From positions 310,001 to 374,000 of the forward strand of contig NZ_FUHM01000002.1 of the NCBI RefSeq assembly GCF_900155565.1: a stretch of 64,000 bases of DNA, given 5' to 3'. This document shows positions 42,422 to 54,197 of this stretch, one piece after another. Made by a program: the position numbers and the translations under genes. The DNA comes from Anaerosalibacter sp. Marseille-P3206. GTDB taxonomy: Bacteria; Bacillota; Clostridia; Tissierellales; Sporanaerobacteraceae. Numbering within the stretch: position 1 is the stretch's first letter; every line of letters begins with the position of its first letter. The notes beneath the pieces are model-generated. The model was not told the origin of the DNA and searched no databases. It saw only the letters and a program-made list of their open reading frames with translations.

Positions 42422-42577
42422 TTACTTATAAATCTGTAATAAAAGTTCTCTTAATAATTTACAAGCTAATGCAGTTGAAGCTCCACTTTGGTCATAAACT
42501 GGAGATAACTCGTTTATATCAAAGGCAACAATATTTAAACCAGATATCATATGAATAGCTGCCAAAAGTTCCTTAGA
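42422..42577 (-). pseudogene. C-terminal remnant of an agmatinase/arginase-family gene
   Basis: The frame reads SKELLAAIHMISGLNIVAFDINELSPVYDQSGASTALACKLLRELLLQIYK and stop, which matches the last 50 or so residues of SpeB-type agmatinases (GLNVVGFDIxELNPxYDxSGxTA pattern). The metal-binding core that should precede it is absent; upstream in this frame is the T-rich side of the glpK terminator. No start codon or ribosome binding site fits. It is therefore a deletion remnant. Confidence 0.75.
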
Positions 42578-42594
42578 TATTACAAAACAAAAAA

Positions 42595-44165
<1,571 letters not shown>

Positions 44166-44894
44166 TTATACCCATAGTTTTAAAAATAACTGATAAATAA
44201 AAGCTCCTATAACTCCACCTACTATTGGTCCAAATACTGGTATTGGTGCATAAGACCAATCTGAATCCCTCTTTTTTGGTATTGGCAATATTGCATGAGC
44301 TATTCTTGGTCCTAAATCCCTAGCAGGGTTAATAGCATATCCTGTAGGTCCACCTAAACTCATACCTATTACCCAAACTAAGAAACCTGCTAATAATGCA
44401 CTCAATGGTCCTACACCATTGTTTGCATGGTTGATTCCTAATATACCACCAACTAGCATAGCTGTTCCTATAACCTCAGTAATAAAATTTCTTGCATAAT
44501 TCTTGATTGCTGGTGCTGTACAAAATACTCCTAGTTTTACATTTCCATCTTCTGTTGCTGCAAAATGATCTTTAAATGCTGCATAACAAAGCATTGCTCC
44601 AACTATAGCACCTAGCAACTGAGCGATTATATATCCTGGAACTAGTGCCCAATCTAAAGAGCCTATTGCTGCAAATCCAATAGTTACTGCTGGATTTAAA
44701 TGTGCTCCACTTACCCAGCCTGTTGTATATGCTGCTATTGCAACAGCAAGACCCCAAGCTGCTGTAACAACTATCCATCCACCACCCTCAGCCTTTGATT
44801 TCTTTAGACTTACATTAGCAACTACACCATTACCTAGTAATATTAATATTAGTGTACCTAAAAATTCCGCAGAATACAAAGCAATATTTGACAT
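44166..44894 (-). CDS. glpF: Glycerol uptake facilitator (aquaglyceroporin)
   Basis: A 242-residue MIP channel with both NPA motifs, AHLNPAVTIG (Asn67) and YAINPARDLGPRI (Asn189), and six membrane segments. The Asp after the second NPAR and the small residue pattern favour the glycerol-conducting GlpF branch, as does the downstream glpK. A GGGGGAAGGG site precedes the ATG. The 168 bp upstream are A/T-rich; a clear operator is not evident. Confidence 0.95.
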   Translation of the reverse strand: MSNIALYSAEFLGTLILILLGNGVVANVSLKKSKAEGGGWIVVTAAWGLAVAIAAYTTGWVSGAHLNPAVTIGFAAIGSLDWALVPGYIIAQLLGAIVGAMLCYAAFKDHFAATEDGNVKLGVFCTAPAIKNYARNFITEVIGTAMLVGGILGINHANNGVGPLSALLAGFLVWVIGMSLGGPTGYAINPARDLGPRIAHAILPIPKKRDSDWSYAPIPVFGPIVGGVIGAFIYQLFLKLWV

Positions 44895-45036
44895 TACCCT
44901 TCCCCCTTTTAATATTTTAATAATATATTTAACATTATTATCAGATATTTTTCCTTAGTTTACTTTTATCACCCCCTGTTATACTCTATGATGTAATAAG
45001 AAAATTTATTATTTATTTCTAACTTTTATAAAAAAA

Positions 45037-45074
45037 ACATCAGTAAAATCTATTAATAGATTTTACTGATGTTT
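45037..45074 (-). terminator. Terminator of recQ
   Basis: A perfect inverted repeat AACATCAGTAAAATCTATT/AATAGATTTTACTGATGTT with a T run on the minus-strand side. The stop codon of recQ is inside the 5' arm. Confidence 0.85.
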
Positions 45075-47198
45075 TCCATAAATCATCTTACATAATACTT
45101 TTTTAATATCTAAATATGAAATATTATCAGGAAGTCTTTCTTTAATTGGTTTTAAATATCTAGAACCAACCTCATCAACTACAGATAAAACTTGCTTTTC
45201 TATTTCTTTATCTACTATATTGGACCAATCAACGTCCTTTCCTTCTTTAGAACATATAGCTAAATGATTTATAACTGTATCTAAAGTCAACTGCCTATCC
45301 TCTGCTATTTGTATTGGAGATTTTCCCACGCTATATAGATTATAAGTAATTTCATGACTTTTTACCATATTTGAATTATCTTCTATACTTTTGTAATTCT
45401 TCTTTGGAGCAATACTGCCTGTTCTCTCTTTGTATTTTTGTATAGCATCAATAAACACTTCACCATAACTTTCGTATTTTTTATTACCCACACCTTTTAT
45501 CATGAGCATTTCTTCTCTAGTCTCTGGAAGATACATACACATTTCCTTTAAAGTATAATCTGCAAAGATTATATAAGGAGGAACCATTTTCCTCATTGCT
45601 ATTTCCATTCGAATGCCTTTTAATTCTCTAAACAATTCTTCATGTACAAGTAAATCTCTTCTAAATTGTTTGTCTTCAACTTCAACTCTTTTAAAAACCT
45701 TTTTCTTTCCCCTTAAAACTTCTACAGAATTTGCCGTCAACTGAACCACAGGATATTTCCCTTCTGTCAATTGTAAATACCCATCTGCTATAAGAAGTAG
45801 AATTGTTTCTTTTATGTCTTTTTCAGTATATTCTTTCATAATCCCATAAGTTGATAATTTGTCTAGTTTAAATTCTAAAATTCGCTTATCCATTGAGCCT
45901 CTTAAAACCTTAGCTACCATAGTAATTCCAAATCTCTGTTCCATTCTATATACACATGATATTATCTTTTGTGCTTCTATACTAATGTCCTCCAAATCTC
46001 TTTCATCCAAACAATTACTACAATAATTACATTTTTCATTGATTGGCACTTCTCCAAAATAATTTAAAATCCTTAACCTTAAGCAATCTCTAGTGTGACA
46101 ATAGTCTACCATATATTGAAGATTGCTATAAGCTATTTCTTTTCTTTTAGGACTTGAAATACTCTGTTCTATTAAATATTTTTGTTTTATTACATCTTGA
46201 GGTGAAAAAAGTAAAATACATTCACTTTTCTCACCATCTCTTCCAGCACGTCCAGCTTCTTGATAATATGCTTCTATATTTTTAGGCATATTATGATGGA
46301 TAACAAATCGAACATTAGATTTATCAATACCCATTCCAAAAGCATTGGTTGCAACCATTATTAATATTTTATCATATAAAAATTCATCTTGAGTTCTTTT
46401 TCTTTCTTCATTTGTCATTCCAGCATGATATATTCCTACCTTAAACCCACTATCATTTAGTAAATTTCCTATGCTTTCCACTTCTTTTCTTGTAGCACAA
46501 TATATAATTCCAGAATCATCTGGATTTTTCTTTAAATAATTAAGTATAAAGGATTTCTTGTCTACAGACTTTTCCACTTGTAAATATAAATTAGCTCGAT
46601 CAAATCCTGTTATTAGTTTTAATGGATTATCAAGCTTAAGTATATTAGAAATATCGTCTATTATTTCATCTGTAGCTGTTGCTGTAAATGCTCCTATTAT
46701 TGGCCTATAGTTTAAGTTAGCAATAAAATTCGGAATTTCTCTATAACTAGGTCGAAAATCATGCCCCCATTGGCTAATACAATGAGCCTCATCTACTGCC
46801 ACGAGTGATATTTTTACTTTTTTTGTGAAATTTAAAAACAATAAAGAATTTAGTCTTTCTGGAGCAATATATAAAAGCTTGTACATTCCTTGTACAGCTT
46901 CGTATATTCTCTTTTCTTGTTCTACAATAGACAATGTACTGTTTATAAAAGTAGCTGGTATGCCCAATTCATTTAGTCCATCTACCTGATCCTTCATCAA
47001 AGAAATCAGCGGAGAAATAACCAATGTTATTCCCTCTAACAATAATGCAGGAATCTGATAGCATATTGATTTCCCACCACTAGTAGGCATTATACCCAAT
47101 ACATCCCTTTTATTTAAAATTGATTCAATTAGTTCAGCTTGTCCTTTTCTGAAATTTTCAAATCCATAATACTTGTGGAGCACTTCCCACTGATTCAT
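45063..47198 (-). CDS. recQ: ATP-dependent DNA helicase RecQ
   Basis: RecQ unwinds recombination and replication intermediates. Motif I PTSGGKS (about 38-44), DEAH motif VAVDEAHCISQWGHDFRPSY, TATA motif AFTATATDEI, motif VI YQEAGRAGRDGEKSE, then the RecQ zinc site CRYN-like CNYCSNCLDERD and a winged-helix domain. An HRDC domain (about 525-595) and a C-terminal helix-turn-helix region (SIEDNSNMVKSHEITYNLYSVGKSPIQIAEDRQLTLDTVINHL) complete the 711 residues, longer than E. coli RecQ. It is followed by its own terminator; rnpB lies upstream. Confidence 0.95.
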   Translation of the reverse strand: MNQWEVLHKYYGFENFRKGQAELIESILNKRDVLGIMPTSGGKSICYQIPALLLEGITLVISPLISLMKDQVDGLNELGIPATFINSTLSIVEQEKRIYEAVQGMYKLLYIAPERLNSLLFLNFTKKVKISLVAVDEAHCISQWGHDFRPSYREIPNFIANLNYRPIIGAFTATATDEIIDDISNILKLDNPLKLITGFDRANLYLQVEKSVDKKSFILNYLKKNPDDSGIIYCATRKEVESIGNLLNDSGFKVGIYHAGMTNEERKRTQDEFLYDKILIMVATNAFGMGIDKSNVRFVIHHNMPKNIEAYYQEAGRAGRDGEKSECILLFSPQDVIKQKYLIEQSISSPKRKEIAYSNLQYMVDYCHTRDCLRLRILNYFGEVPINEKCNYCSNCLDERDLEDISIEAQKIISCVYRMEQRFGITMVAKVLRGSMDKRILEFKLDKLSTYGIMKEYTEKDIKETILLLIADGYLQLTEGKYPVVQLTANSVEVLRGKKKVFKRVEVEDKQFRRDLLVHEELFRELKGIRMEIAMRKMVPPYIIFADYTLKEMCMYLPETREEMLMIKGVGNKKYESYGEVFIDAIQKYKERTGSIAPKKNYKSIEDNSNMVKSHEITYNLYSVGKSPIQIAEDRQLTLDTVINHLAICSKEGKDVDWSNIVDKEIEKQVLSVVDEVGSRYLKPIKERLPDNISYLDIKKVLCKMIYGKHQ

Positions 47199-47283
47199 TC
47201 ATATCCCTACCTTTGTTTTTTTATATGTATCAGTTGGTTATATAACTATCTATATATTATATTTGTTAAAAACATAAGTGTCA

Positions 47284-47316
47284 AAAAAACATCAACTCTT
47301 TGAGCTGATGTTTTAT
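47284..47316 (-). terminator. Terminator of rnpB
   Basis: AACATCAGCTC and GAGTTGATGTT form a stem with a 3-nt loop immediately after the RNase P RNA, followed by T residues on the minus strand. Confidence 0.8.
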
Positions 47317-47321
47317 TCTCA

Positions 47322-47668
47322 TGGGCAACTAGGTCTATAAGCCGAGTTCTGTCTCAAACAGTCATCTATCTATGACCTATTGTTGCCAATAGGTTCTTGC
47401 GACCTACCTACGGGACGACAACGGGCAGCTATCTTTTTATGTCCCTACTTGGTCTTGCTCCAGATGGGGTTTACAGAGCCAACTAGTCACCTAGTTGCTG
47501 GTGAGCTCTTACCTCGCCTTTCCACCCTTACCTAATATATTAGGCGGTATATTTCTGTTGCACTATCCTTAGGGTCGCCCCCACTGGGTGTTACCCAGCA
47601 TCCTGCCCTACGGAGCTCGGACTTTCCTCATGCTAATAGCACGCGACCATTCGACCTAGTTACTCTAT
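47322..47668 (-). ncRNA. rnpB: RNase P RNA
   Basis: On the minus strand the 5' part reads ACTAGGTCGAATGGTCGCG and later GAGGAAAGTCCGAGCTCC, GGCAGGATGCTGGGTAACACC and GGGCGACCC, and the 3' part ends ACAGAACTCGGCTTATAGACC TAGT. These are the conserved CR I-CR V blocks of the bacterial catalytic RNA that matures tRNA 5' ends. P1 forms between ACTAGGTC and GACCTAGT at the two ends. The size of about 345 nt is normal. It fills the interval between recQ and the zinc-ribbon gene. Confidence 0.95.
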
Positions 47669-47687
47669 TCATTTTTTTAGCATTACT

Positions 47688-47716
47688 ACTATAACATATA
47701 TTACTCCTTATTGCAA
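47688..47716 (-). promoter_or_regulatory. Sigma-A promoter of rnpB
   Basis: TTGCAA (47711-47716) and TATAGT (47688-47693, minus strand) are spaced 17 bp; the element overlaps the end of the zinc-ribbon gene. Confidence 0.55.
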
Positions 47717-48429
47717 ATGCAATTTTTGTAATAAAGTATTCTTCCACAATTCTCACATTGAAATATTTCTTGTTCTTTTTTAACTTTGTTAATAAGAGAA
47801 GTAGATATAATCATATGGCAACCACTACATTCATCATCAAGAACTTCAGCTACTGCATAGCCTTTGTTTTTTTTAGCTATATTATACTTTTCCAATGCAC
47901 TTTTTTCTAATTTTGATTTTATTTCACTTATAATTTCAATTTCACTATTAACTTCTTTTTTTAATTCTTCTTTTTTCGTTTTTTGTTTTACTCTAAATAC
48001 CTCAAAATCCTTTTTTAGTTTTATATGTTCACATTCTACTTCATTTATCAATTCTTTTAAATCCTCAATTTCTTCCATCAGTGATAATATTTCTAATTCC
48101 ATTTCATTTATTTCTTTCCTTAAACTTTTACTTTCCTTATCCATATAATCTAATTGTTTTAAATCAGTAATAGTTCCACTATATAAACTTTTTTCAACTT
48201 CTTTTAATTGATAATCAAACTGTTTTAGCTTTAAATTGTTTTCTCTTATTCTCTCATCATTCTTTTTTAAAGAATTCTTTTTCTTTATTATATCTCGTTC
48301 AAGTCTTTTTATTCTTAAGTTAAGATTGTCAACCATTATACCCTTTTCTAATTCATCTAAATTTTCCATAATACTACTTAATCTTTGTTCGTGAATCTGT
48401 AATTTCCATAACAATTCTAACTGATTCAT
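47701..48429 (-). CDS. Coiled-coil protein with C-terminal C4 zinc ribbon
   Basis: About 190 residues of Lys/Glu-rich heptads form a long antiparallel coiled coil, followed by a C4 zinc ribbon with CSGCHMII and CENCGRILYY. This is the DUF164/CdsZ-like family, whose members are proposed to bind nucleic acid or ribosomes. Length 242 is typical. It sits with nif3 and trmK in a conserved Firmicute neighbourhood; start 16 nt after nif3 with GGAGG. Confidence 0.85.
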   Translation of the reverse strand: MNQLELLWKLQIHEQRLSSIMENLDELEKGIMVDNLNLRIKRLERDIIKKKNSLKKNDERIRENNLKLKQFDYQLKEVEKSLYSGTITDLKQLDYMDKESKSLRKEINEMELEILSLMEEIEDLKELINEVECEHIKLKKDFEVFRVKQKTKKEELKKEVNSEIEIISEIKSKLEKSALEKYNIAKKNKGYAVAEVLDDECSGCHMIISTSLINKVKKEQEIFQCENCGRILYYKNCICNKE

Positions 48430-48444
48430 CTAATCCCTCCATTG

Positions 48445-49245
48445 CTAATATATTGTAAATGGAGCCGCACTACTAATATTTATAATGATCTCTATCTCAT
48501 CATTAGTTGATTTTTTAAGTTTTTCTTTGATTTTAGGTAATATTACTTTTTCTGTATCAAAGTGGTTTGCATCTACTAAAATTAGCCCTAGTTCATTGGC
48601 AAGTTGTGCTTCATGATATTTAATATCTCCAGTAATGTATATCTCTGCATTACTATCGAAAGCATCTTGAATAAAATCACCACCACTACCACCACAAAGA
48701 GCTACTCTATGCACTTTTCTATCTAAACTACCATATATCCTTAAATAATCAACTTCTAATTTTTCCTTTACAGTATCCAAAAATAAAGACACGTTCATTT
48801 CTTCAATATTTCCAATACGACCATGTCCATAAGAAACTTGTGAACAAACATCGTGATTAACTAATGGACTCAATATCTCCACATCTTTTAATCCCAATAG
48901 CTTAGCTAAAACATCATTGACTCCTCCCCTTGCCACATCCAAATTGGTATGAGCATTATATACCACTATATCTTCTTTTATTATATTATATATAAGCCTA
49001 CCTTTGTAAGTTTCAGTAGTAATTTTATTTAAAGGATTAAATAAAATTGGATGGTGAGTAATAATCATATCTGCCTCTGCTTCTTTAGCCTTTTGAAAAC
49101 TATATTCATCTAAATCTAGAGACACTAAAACTTTTTTTACGCTTTTTTCTGGATCTCCTATTTGAAAACCTGTATTGTCCCAGCTATCTATTAAGTAGGG
49201 TGGGGCCCAGTTATTCATAATATTTATTATATCAATAGCTTTCAT
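48445..49245 (-). CDS. Nif3-like dinuclear metal protein (YqfO)
   Basis: The protein shows the Nif3 signatures: WAPPYLIDSWDNTGFQIGDP, ADMIITHHPILFNPL (paired metal-binding histidines), YNAHTNLDVARGGVNDVLA and the C-terminal ITGDIKYHEAQLANELGLILVDANHFDTEKVILP. Family members may act as GTP cyclohydrolase 1 type 2-like enzymes, but the true activity is unsettled. At 266 residues it lacks the inserted PII-like domain found in some YqfO proteins. Overlaps trmK by 14 nt. Confidence 0.9.
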   Translation of the reverse strand: MKAIDIINIMNNWAPPYLIDSWDNTGFQIGDPEKSVKKVLVSLDLDEYSFQKAKEAEADMIITHHPILFNPLNKITTETYKGRLIYNIIKEDIVVYNAHTNLDVARGGVNDVLAKLLGLKDVEILSPLVNHDVCSQVSYGHGRIGNIEEMNVSLFLDTVKEKLEVDYLRIYGSLDRKVHRVALCGGSGGDFIQDAFDSNAEIYITGDIKYHEAQLANELGLILVDANHFDTEKVILPKIKEKLKKSTNDEIEIIINISSAAPFTIY

Positions 49246-49930
49246 ATAAGCTTAAAACCTCCTTATATTTAGTTTTTTTAGCTAATAACTCATCTATTCT
49301 CATTTGAGCTTTTTCAGATGTTTCAAGGTTTATTGTATTTATTATCTCATCTATTTGTAAAACTTTATTTTCTATAAAATCTTTTAGTAGTAAGTCTCTT
49401 CTTTCTAAGAGGATTTTGCTTATTTCATAATATATCTCATCTTCTATAAATTCTTTACCCCATTTTGCATAAATTATCTCATAGTATTTATCTTCTTCTA
49501 ATATTATCTTTTCATCCACGATAGTAAAATTGTGTTCATATAGATACTTTCTCAACTCCTTAGAAGCCACCATTGGTTGTAATATGAAGTTGTTAATAGT
49601 CTCTGCCTTTTTAAAGTTATTTTCTAATATATCAATAATCAAATGCCCACCCATACCTGCAATAATTACCGTATCTACTTCATATGGTCTTATAACATCT
49701 AAGCCATTTCCTGATCTAGTCTCTACATCATTTTTTAATCCTTTTAATCCTACATAATCTTCGGCTTTTTTAAGAGAACTACTACTTATATCAGAAGCTA
49801 TAGCTTTTTTGCTTATATTATTTTCTAATAAGTAAACTGGTATGTAACCATGATCAGTTCCTATATCTGCTACAATTGATTTTTCCTTAACAAAACTTAT
49901 AATTGCTAAAAGTCTTTCTGACAAATTCAT
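49232..49930 (-). CDS. trmK: tRNA (adenine22-N1)-methyltransferase TrmK
   Basis: The Rossmann SAM-binding motif is ADIGTDHGYIPVYLL (about residues 21-35), followed by ASDISSSSLKKAEDYV and VDTVIIAGMGGHLIIDILE. The C-terminal helical coiled coil (about 165-230) is the family hallmark. It methylates A22 in tRNA(Ser) and related tRNAs. Its frame overlaps nif3 by 14 nt, and the three-gene unit trmK-nif3-zinc ribbon is conserved in Firmicutes near rpoD. Confidence 0.92.
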   Translation of the reverse strand: MNLSERLLAIISFVKEKSIVADIGTDHGYIPVYLLENNISKKAIASDISSSSLKKAEDYVGLKGLKNDVETRSGNGLDVIRPYEVDTVIIAGMGGHLIIDILENNFKKAETINNFILQPMVASKELRKYLYEHNFTIVDEKIILEEDKYYEIIYAKWGKEFIEDEIYYEISKILLERRDLLLKDFIENKVLQIDEIINTINLETSEKAQMRIDELLAKKTKYKEVLSLYESY

Positions 49931-49961
49931 TTCCTACTCACCTTCTATAAAAAATTTAAAA

Positions 49962-49990
49962 TTAAAGATTCGCTAATAGCGAACCTTTAA
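49962..49990 (-). terminator. Terminator of the dnaG-rpoD unit
   Basis: TTAAAGGTTCGCTA pairs with TAGCGAATCTTTAA on the minus strand (one mismatch or wobble), followed by a T/A-rich run. Confidence 0.8.
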
Positions 49991-51097
49991 TTATTCTAAG
50001 AAATCTTTAAGTTTTTTACTTCTACTAGGATGCCTTAATTTCCTTAAAGCTTTTGCCTCAATTTGCCTAATTCTCTCCCTTGTAACATCAAATTCTTTTC
50101 CTACCTCTTCAAGGGTTCTTGCTCTTCCATCATCAAGTCCAAATCTTAGCCTTAATACTTTTTGTTCTCTAGGTGTTAAAGTATCTAATACTTCTAGAAG
50201 TTGCTCTTTCAAAAGAGTAAAAGTAGCAGCTTCTGCTGGAGCTTGAGCTTCATCATCTGGTATAAAATCTCCTAAATGACTATCCTCTTCCTCTCCAATA
50301 GGTGTTTCCAAAGAAACTGGCTCTTGTGCAATTTTCATTATTTCTCTAACTTTTTCTACTTCCATATTCATTTCCTTGCCGATTTCTTCTGGAGTCGGAT
50401 CTCTACCTAATTCTTGGACTAATTGCCTTGATACCCTCATAAGTTTATTTATAGTTTCAACCATATGAACAGGAATTCTTATGGTTCTAGCTTGATCGGC
50501 GATAGCTCTTGTAATTGCTTGGCGTATCCACCAAGTTGCATAGGTACTAAATTTATATCCTTTTCTATAATCAAATTTTTCTACAGCCTTCATCAGACCT
50601 AGATTACCTTCTTGTATTAAATCTAGAAACAACATTCCTCTACCTACATATCTTTTTGCAATACTAACAACCAACCTTAAATTAGCTTCTGCAAGCCTTT
50701 TTTTAGCTATTTCATCTCCAGCTTCCATTCTCTTAGCTAATTCTACTTCTTCTTCAGCTGTAAGGAGAGGTATCTTCCCTATTTCCTTTAAATACATTCT
50801 AACTGGGTCATCAACACTTATTCCCTTAGGTGGTGTTAAATCTTCATTCTTTGCATCAGGTTCTTCATCATCAGTATCTAAAAGAATATCATCTTCCTTA
50901 TCTCCTACTATATCAATCCCCATATCTTCTAAACTTTGATATATTTCATCAATTTGTTCTGTATCTAAATCTATTTCTTCTAGACTATCCATTATTTCCT
51001 TGTATGTTAGCAACCCATTCTTTTTTCCTTTACTGATTAGCGCTTTTACTGCTTCCATTTTTTCTTTTTTACTCTTTTCGTTTCCCATATGGTTCAC
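49991..51097 (-). CDS. rpoD: RNA polymerase sigma factor RpoD (SigA)
   Basis: This is the primary sigma factor, 368 residues like other short Firmicute SigA proteins. Region 1.2 ([32 protein letters not shown]), region 2 ([75 protein letters not shown]) and region 4 (LREQ...[40 protein letters not shown]) are all present. A GTG start 8 nt after AGGAGG fits; an ATG three codons later is possible. Directly downstream of dnaG, in the macromolecular-synthesis operon. Confidence 0.98.
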   Translation of the reverse strand: MNHMGNEKSKKEKMEAVKALISKGKKNGLLTYKEIMDSLEEIDLDTEQIDEIYQSLEDMGIDIVGDKEDDILLDTDDEEPDAKNEDLTPPKGISVDDPVRMYLKEIGKIPLLTAEEEVELAKRMEAGDEIAKKRLAEANLRLVVSIAKRYVGRGMLFLDLIQEGNLGLMKAVEKFDYRKGYKFSTYATWWIRQAITRAIADQARTIRIPVHMVETINKLMRVSRQLVQELGRDPTPEEIGKEMNMEVEKVREIMKIAQEPVSLETPIGEEEDSHLGDFIPDDEAQAPAEAATFTLLKEQLLEVLDTLTPREQKVLRLRFGLDDGRARTLEEVGKEFDVTRERIRQIEAKALRKLRHPSRSKKLKDFLE

Positions 51098-51130
51098 TAG
51101 CCCTCCCTCCTTTCAGTGAAACTGTTGGCT

Positions 51131-52954
51131 TCAATTCATTTTCCTGTCTATTTCTAAAAGCTCTATACATAACTGTTTGAATCTTTCAACATCCCTTTCA
51201 TTTTTATCTTTTTTTGACTCAAATATACTTATTTCACTTGTAATTTCATTTCTTCTGTGTTTTAACTTAGAATATATTATAGTTTCTATTAAATCTTCTA
51301 TTAAACTATCAATATCCTCTTCAGAAATATTTATATTCTGGTTTAAAATTTCCATCATTTTATTGTCATCTATATCTTCTATCTCATGAAAATGTGTATA
51401 CAGTTCCTTTAAATTGATTATTTGATTTTCTTCATAGGATGAAAAAATAAACTCTGCTAACTCCCTACATTCATAATTCAAAAAATCTTCTGGACTTAAC
51501 TTATCTTTTATTTTCTTAAATATTTTTTCATTCTTTGCTATAAGATAAATAATGCATTTTTCTGCTTTTAAATGTGCAGGTTCTAGAACATTTTTTACAG
51601 GTATTATTTTATCTTTATTATTTCTATATTTATTTTTAATATACTTGTCCTCAGTATAAGTCATTCTATTGAACTTACTTGAAAACTCTTTTAAAATAGC
51701 TTCTTTTGAAATACCTGTTTCCAGTACGATTTTATCAAGAAATACATCTCTTTCTATGGGGCTATCAATTTCTTTTAAAAACTTCCCCATTTCTTTGGCA
51801 AATTGTATCTTACCTTCCACCTCATTAAAATTGTATTTAGTCTTAATATATCTAATTTTAAAATCTATATAATTTAAACTGTCTTTCAATAATTCCTCAA
51901 AGCCTTTTTTTCCTCTTTCACTTACAAAATCATCAGGATCTTTTCCTGATGGCAGTAAAATAACTTTTGCATTTATACCTTCTTCTTTTAGAATATCCAT
52001 TGCTCTGTCTGTAGCTTTAAAACCTGCTAAATCAGAATCATAACAAATATAAATCTCATCATTGAATTTTTTTAAAATCTTTGCTTGATTTAGTGTAAAA
52101 GCTGTGCCTAAACTAGCTACACAATAATTAATACCATTATTATATAATGAAATTACATCCATATACCCTTCAACTAAGACAATCTTACTTCTATCTGTTT
52201 CCTGATTAACTATATTAAGACCAAATAAATTGTTACCTTTTAAAAAAACTGATGTTTCAGGAGAATTTAAATACTTGGGCATGGATGAATCTATTATTCT
52301 TCCTCCAAATGCTAATACTTTTCTATTGGTATCTATTATGGGAAAAATAATTCTATTTCTAAATCTATCATAAAATCCACTACTGTCTTTTCTTTTGATT
52401 ATTAAACCAGCACTTTCTAAATCTTTTTCTGCATATCCTTTATTAATCAAATGTCTATATAAACTATCCCATGAACTATCAGCAAACCCTATACCAAACT
52501 TATTCATTGTTTTCTTATCAATAGAACGCTTTTTTAAATATGCTAATCCCATCTCATTATTATACAAACTCTGATAAAAAAACCTAGCAGCATCTTTATT
52601 TATTTTATAAATTAATTCTTTTTTCTTTTTCAATTCCCTGCTTTTTGGATCATCTTTTTCTTCTATTATTATGCCTAATCTATCAGCTAGCAATTTTACA
52701 GCTTCCGGAAAAGATAAATTTTCCTCTTTCATTATGAAAGAAATTACATCGCCTCCTTCACCACAACCAAAACAATGATAAAATTGCTTTGCAGGTGAGA
52801 CAGTAAAAGAAGGAGTCTTTTCACTATGGAAAGGACATAATCCAGTATAGTTTGAACCAGTTTTTTTTAATGTAATATATTGAGATATGATTTCTACAAT
52901 ATCACTACTAGATCGCACCCTTTCAATTATTTCATCATCAATTAAATAATTCAT
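51131..52954 (-). CDS. dnaG: DNA primase
   Basis: DnaG makes RNA primers for replication. The N-terminal CHC2 zinc site has Cys40, His43, Cys61 and Cys64; the TOPRIM core follows with VLVEGYMDVISLYNNGI and YICYDSDLAGFKATDRAMDIL, and a C-terminal DnaB-binding helical domain ends the 607-residue protein. The ATG at 52954 has GGTGAT 6 nt upstream. It precedes rpoD by 34 nt in the standard dnaG-rpoD operon. Confidence 0.97.
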   Translation of the reverse strand: MNYLIDDEIIERVRSSSDIVEIISQYITLKKTGSNYTGLCPFHSEKTPSFTVSPAKQFYHCFGCGEGGDVISFIMKEENLSFPEAVKLLADRLGIIIEEKDDPKSRELKKKKELIYKINKDAARFFYQSLYNNEMGLAYLKKRSIDKKTMNKFGIGFADSSWDSLYRHLINKGYAEKDLESAGLIIKRKDSSGFYDRFRNRIIFPIIDTNRKVLAFGGRIIDSSMPKYLNSPETSVFLKGNNLFGLNIVNQETDRSKIVLVEGYMDVISLYNNGINYCVASLGTAFTLNQAKILKKFNDEIYICYDSDLAGFKATDRAMDILKEEGINAKVILLPSGKDPDDFVSERGKKGFEELLKDSLNYIDFKIRYIKTKYNFNEVEGKIQFAKEMGKFLKEIDSPIERDVFLDKIVLETGISKEAILKEFSSKFNRMTYTEDKYIKNKYRNNKDKIIPVKNVLEPAHLKAEKCIIYLIAKNEKIFKKIKDKLSPEDFLNYECRELAEFIFSSYEENQIINLKELYTHFHEIEDIDDNKMMEILNQNINISEEDIDSLIEDLIETIIYSKLKHRRNEITSEISIFESKKDKNERDVERFKQLCIELLEIDRKMN

Positions 52955-53040
52955 AATCAATCACCATCAAAATTCTAAATAAATAAATAAGGAACACTTA
53001 AGTTTTATTCGACAAAACTTTTCGATTTCCTTCTTTTTTA

Positions 53041-54057
53041 TTAATATTTTTCCCAAGGTTTTGGTATGAAAATATTGTAAAAAAGATTAATTGCGTATCT
53101 ATCTGTCATTCCAGCAATATAATCACATACCATATCCTCTTTTAAAAAACCTCTTTCCTCGTAAAACATTCTATGCTCTAACGGGAGATTCTCTGGTTTC
53201 TTATAATAATATTTATATAATTCCAAAATAATATACTCTGCTTTTTCTTCCTCTTTTTTGGCTTTTCTATTTAAATAAACTTTTTCAAACATGAAATCTC
53301 TAAGCTTCATTGTATAATATTCAATTTCTTCACTCATATATATACTATTTTTACCCATAGAGTTATTTATAATATCCAATATCATAGTATTGATCCTCTC
53401 ACCATGGGTTTCACCTAATACTTTTACACAATCTACTGGTATTTCGTCAGGAGATATAATATTAGCTCTAATAGAGTCATCTATATCATGGTTAATATAA
53501 GCTATTCTATCCGCTTTTCTAACAATTAAACCCTCCAATGTATTGGGTTTATTATTACCAGAATGATTGAGTATACCATCCCTTACCTCATGTGTCAAAT
53601 TAAGACCTATTCTTTTAGCATTGTGTTCTAAAAAATCTACAATTCTTAAACTTTGCTCATTATGCCTAAAACCATTTGGGTGAACACTGTTTAATACATT
53701 TTCCCCTGTATGTCCAAAAGGTGTATGACCTAAATCATGTCCTAAAGCAATAGCTTCAGTTAAGTCTTCATTTAATCTTAATGCCCTTGCTAAGGTTCTA
53801 GAAATCTGCGATACTTCCAAGGTATGAGTAAGTCTTGTTCTATAATGATCTCCTCCGGGCGAAATAAAAACTTGAGTCTTATGCTTCAATCTTCTAAATG
53901 CTTTAGAATGAATAATCCTATCTCGATCCCGCTGGAAAACAGTTCTAATATTACAGTTAGGTTCTTCTATTAGCCTACCTTTTGAATTTTGGCTAAGGGT
54001 GGCAAATTCCGATAATATAAGATTTTCAACTTCTTCAGTTTTTAAACGTATGTTCAT
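53041..54057 (-). CDS. dgt: Deoxyguanosinetriphosphate triphosphohydrolase-like protein (HD domain)
   Basis: The HD-domain metal ligands are visible: His78 in THTLEVSQ, His107-Asp108 in [16 protein letters not shown] and the later Asp in [10 protein letters not shown]. The N-terminus [40 protein letters not shown] is the family pattern. dGTPase-like proteins cleave dNTPs to deoxynucleosides and triphosphate. Length 338 is typical for the short Firmicute form. It precedes dnaG, as commonly seen. Confidence 0.92.
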   Translation of the reverse strand: MNIRLKTEEVENLILSEFATLSQNSKGRLIEEPNCNIRTVFQRDRDRIIHSKAFRRLKHKTQVFISPGGDHYRTRLTHTLEVSQISRTLARALRLNEDLTEAIALGHDLGHTPFGHTGENVLNSVHPNGFRHNEQSLRIVDFLEHNAKRIGLNLTHEVRDGILNHSGNNKPNTLEGLIVRKADRIAYINHDIDDSIRANIISPDEIPVDCVKVLGETHGERINTMILDIINNSMGKNSIYMSEEIEYYTMKLRDFMFEKVYLNRKAKKEEEKAEYIILELYKYYYKKPENLPLEHRMFYEERGFLKEDMVCDYIAGMTDRYAINLFYNIFIPKPWEKY

Positions 54058-54170
54058 ATATAATATACCCCTTTTTGTTGCATATATAATACCACTTGTT
54101 ATATATATACAACAAATCTATCGATAATCCTTCATTTTTATAGTATTTTTTAATAAAATTCATTTAAAAA

Positions 54171-54197
54171 AGAAGTGCTGTATTTACAACACTTCTA
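54171..54197 (-). terminator. Terminator of the glyQS-ccpN-ppsR unit
   Basis: AGAAGTGTTGT pairs with ACAGCACTTCT around a 4-5 nt loop, followed by six T residues on the minus strand; the ppsR stop codon lies in the 5' arm. Confidence 0.85.

Noticed and set aside
44572-44778. A 68-residue frame inside glpF on the same strand
   Set aside because: It lies entirely in another frame of an aquaporin gene with both NPA motifs and has no ribosome binding site.
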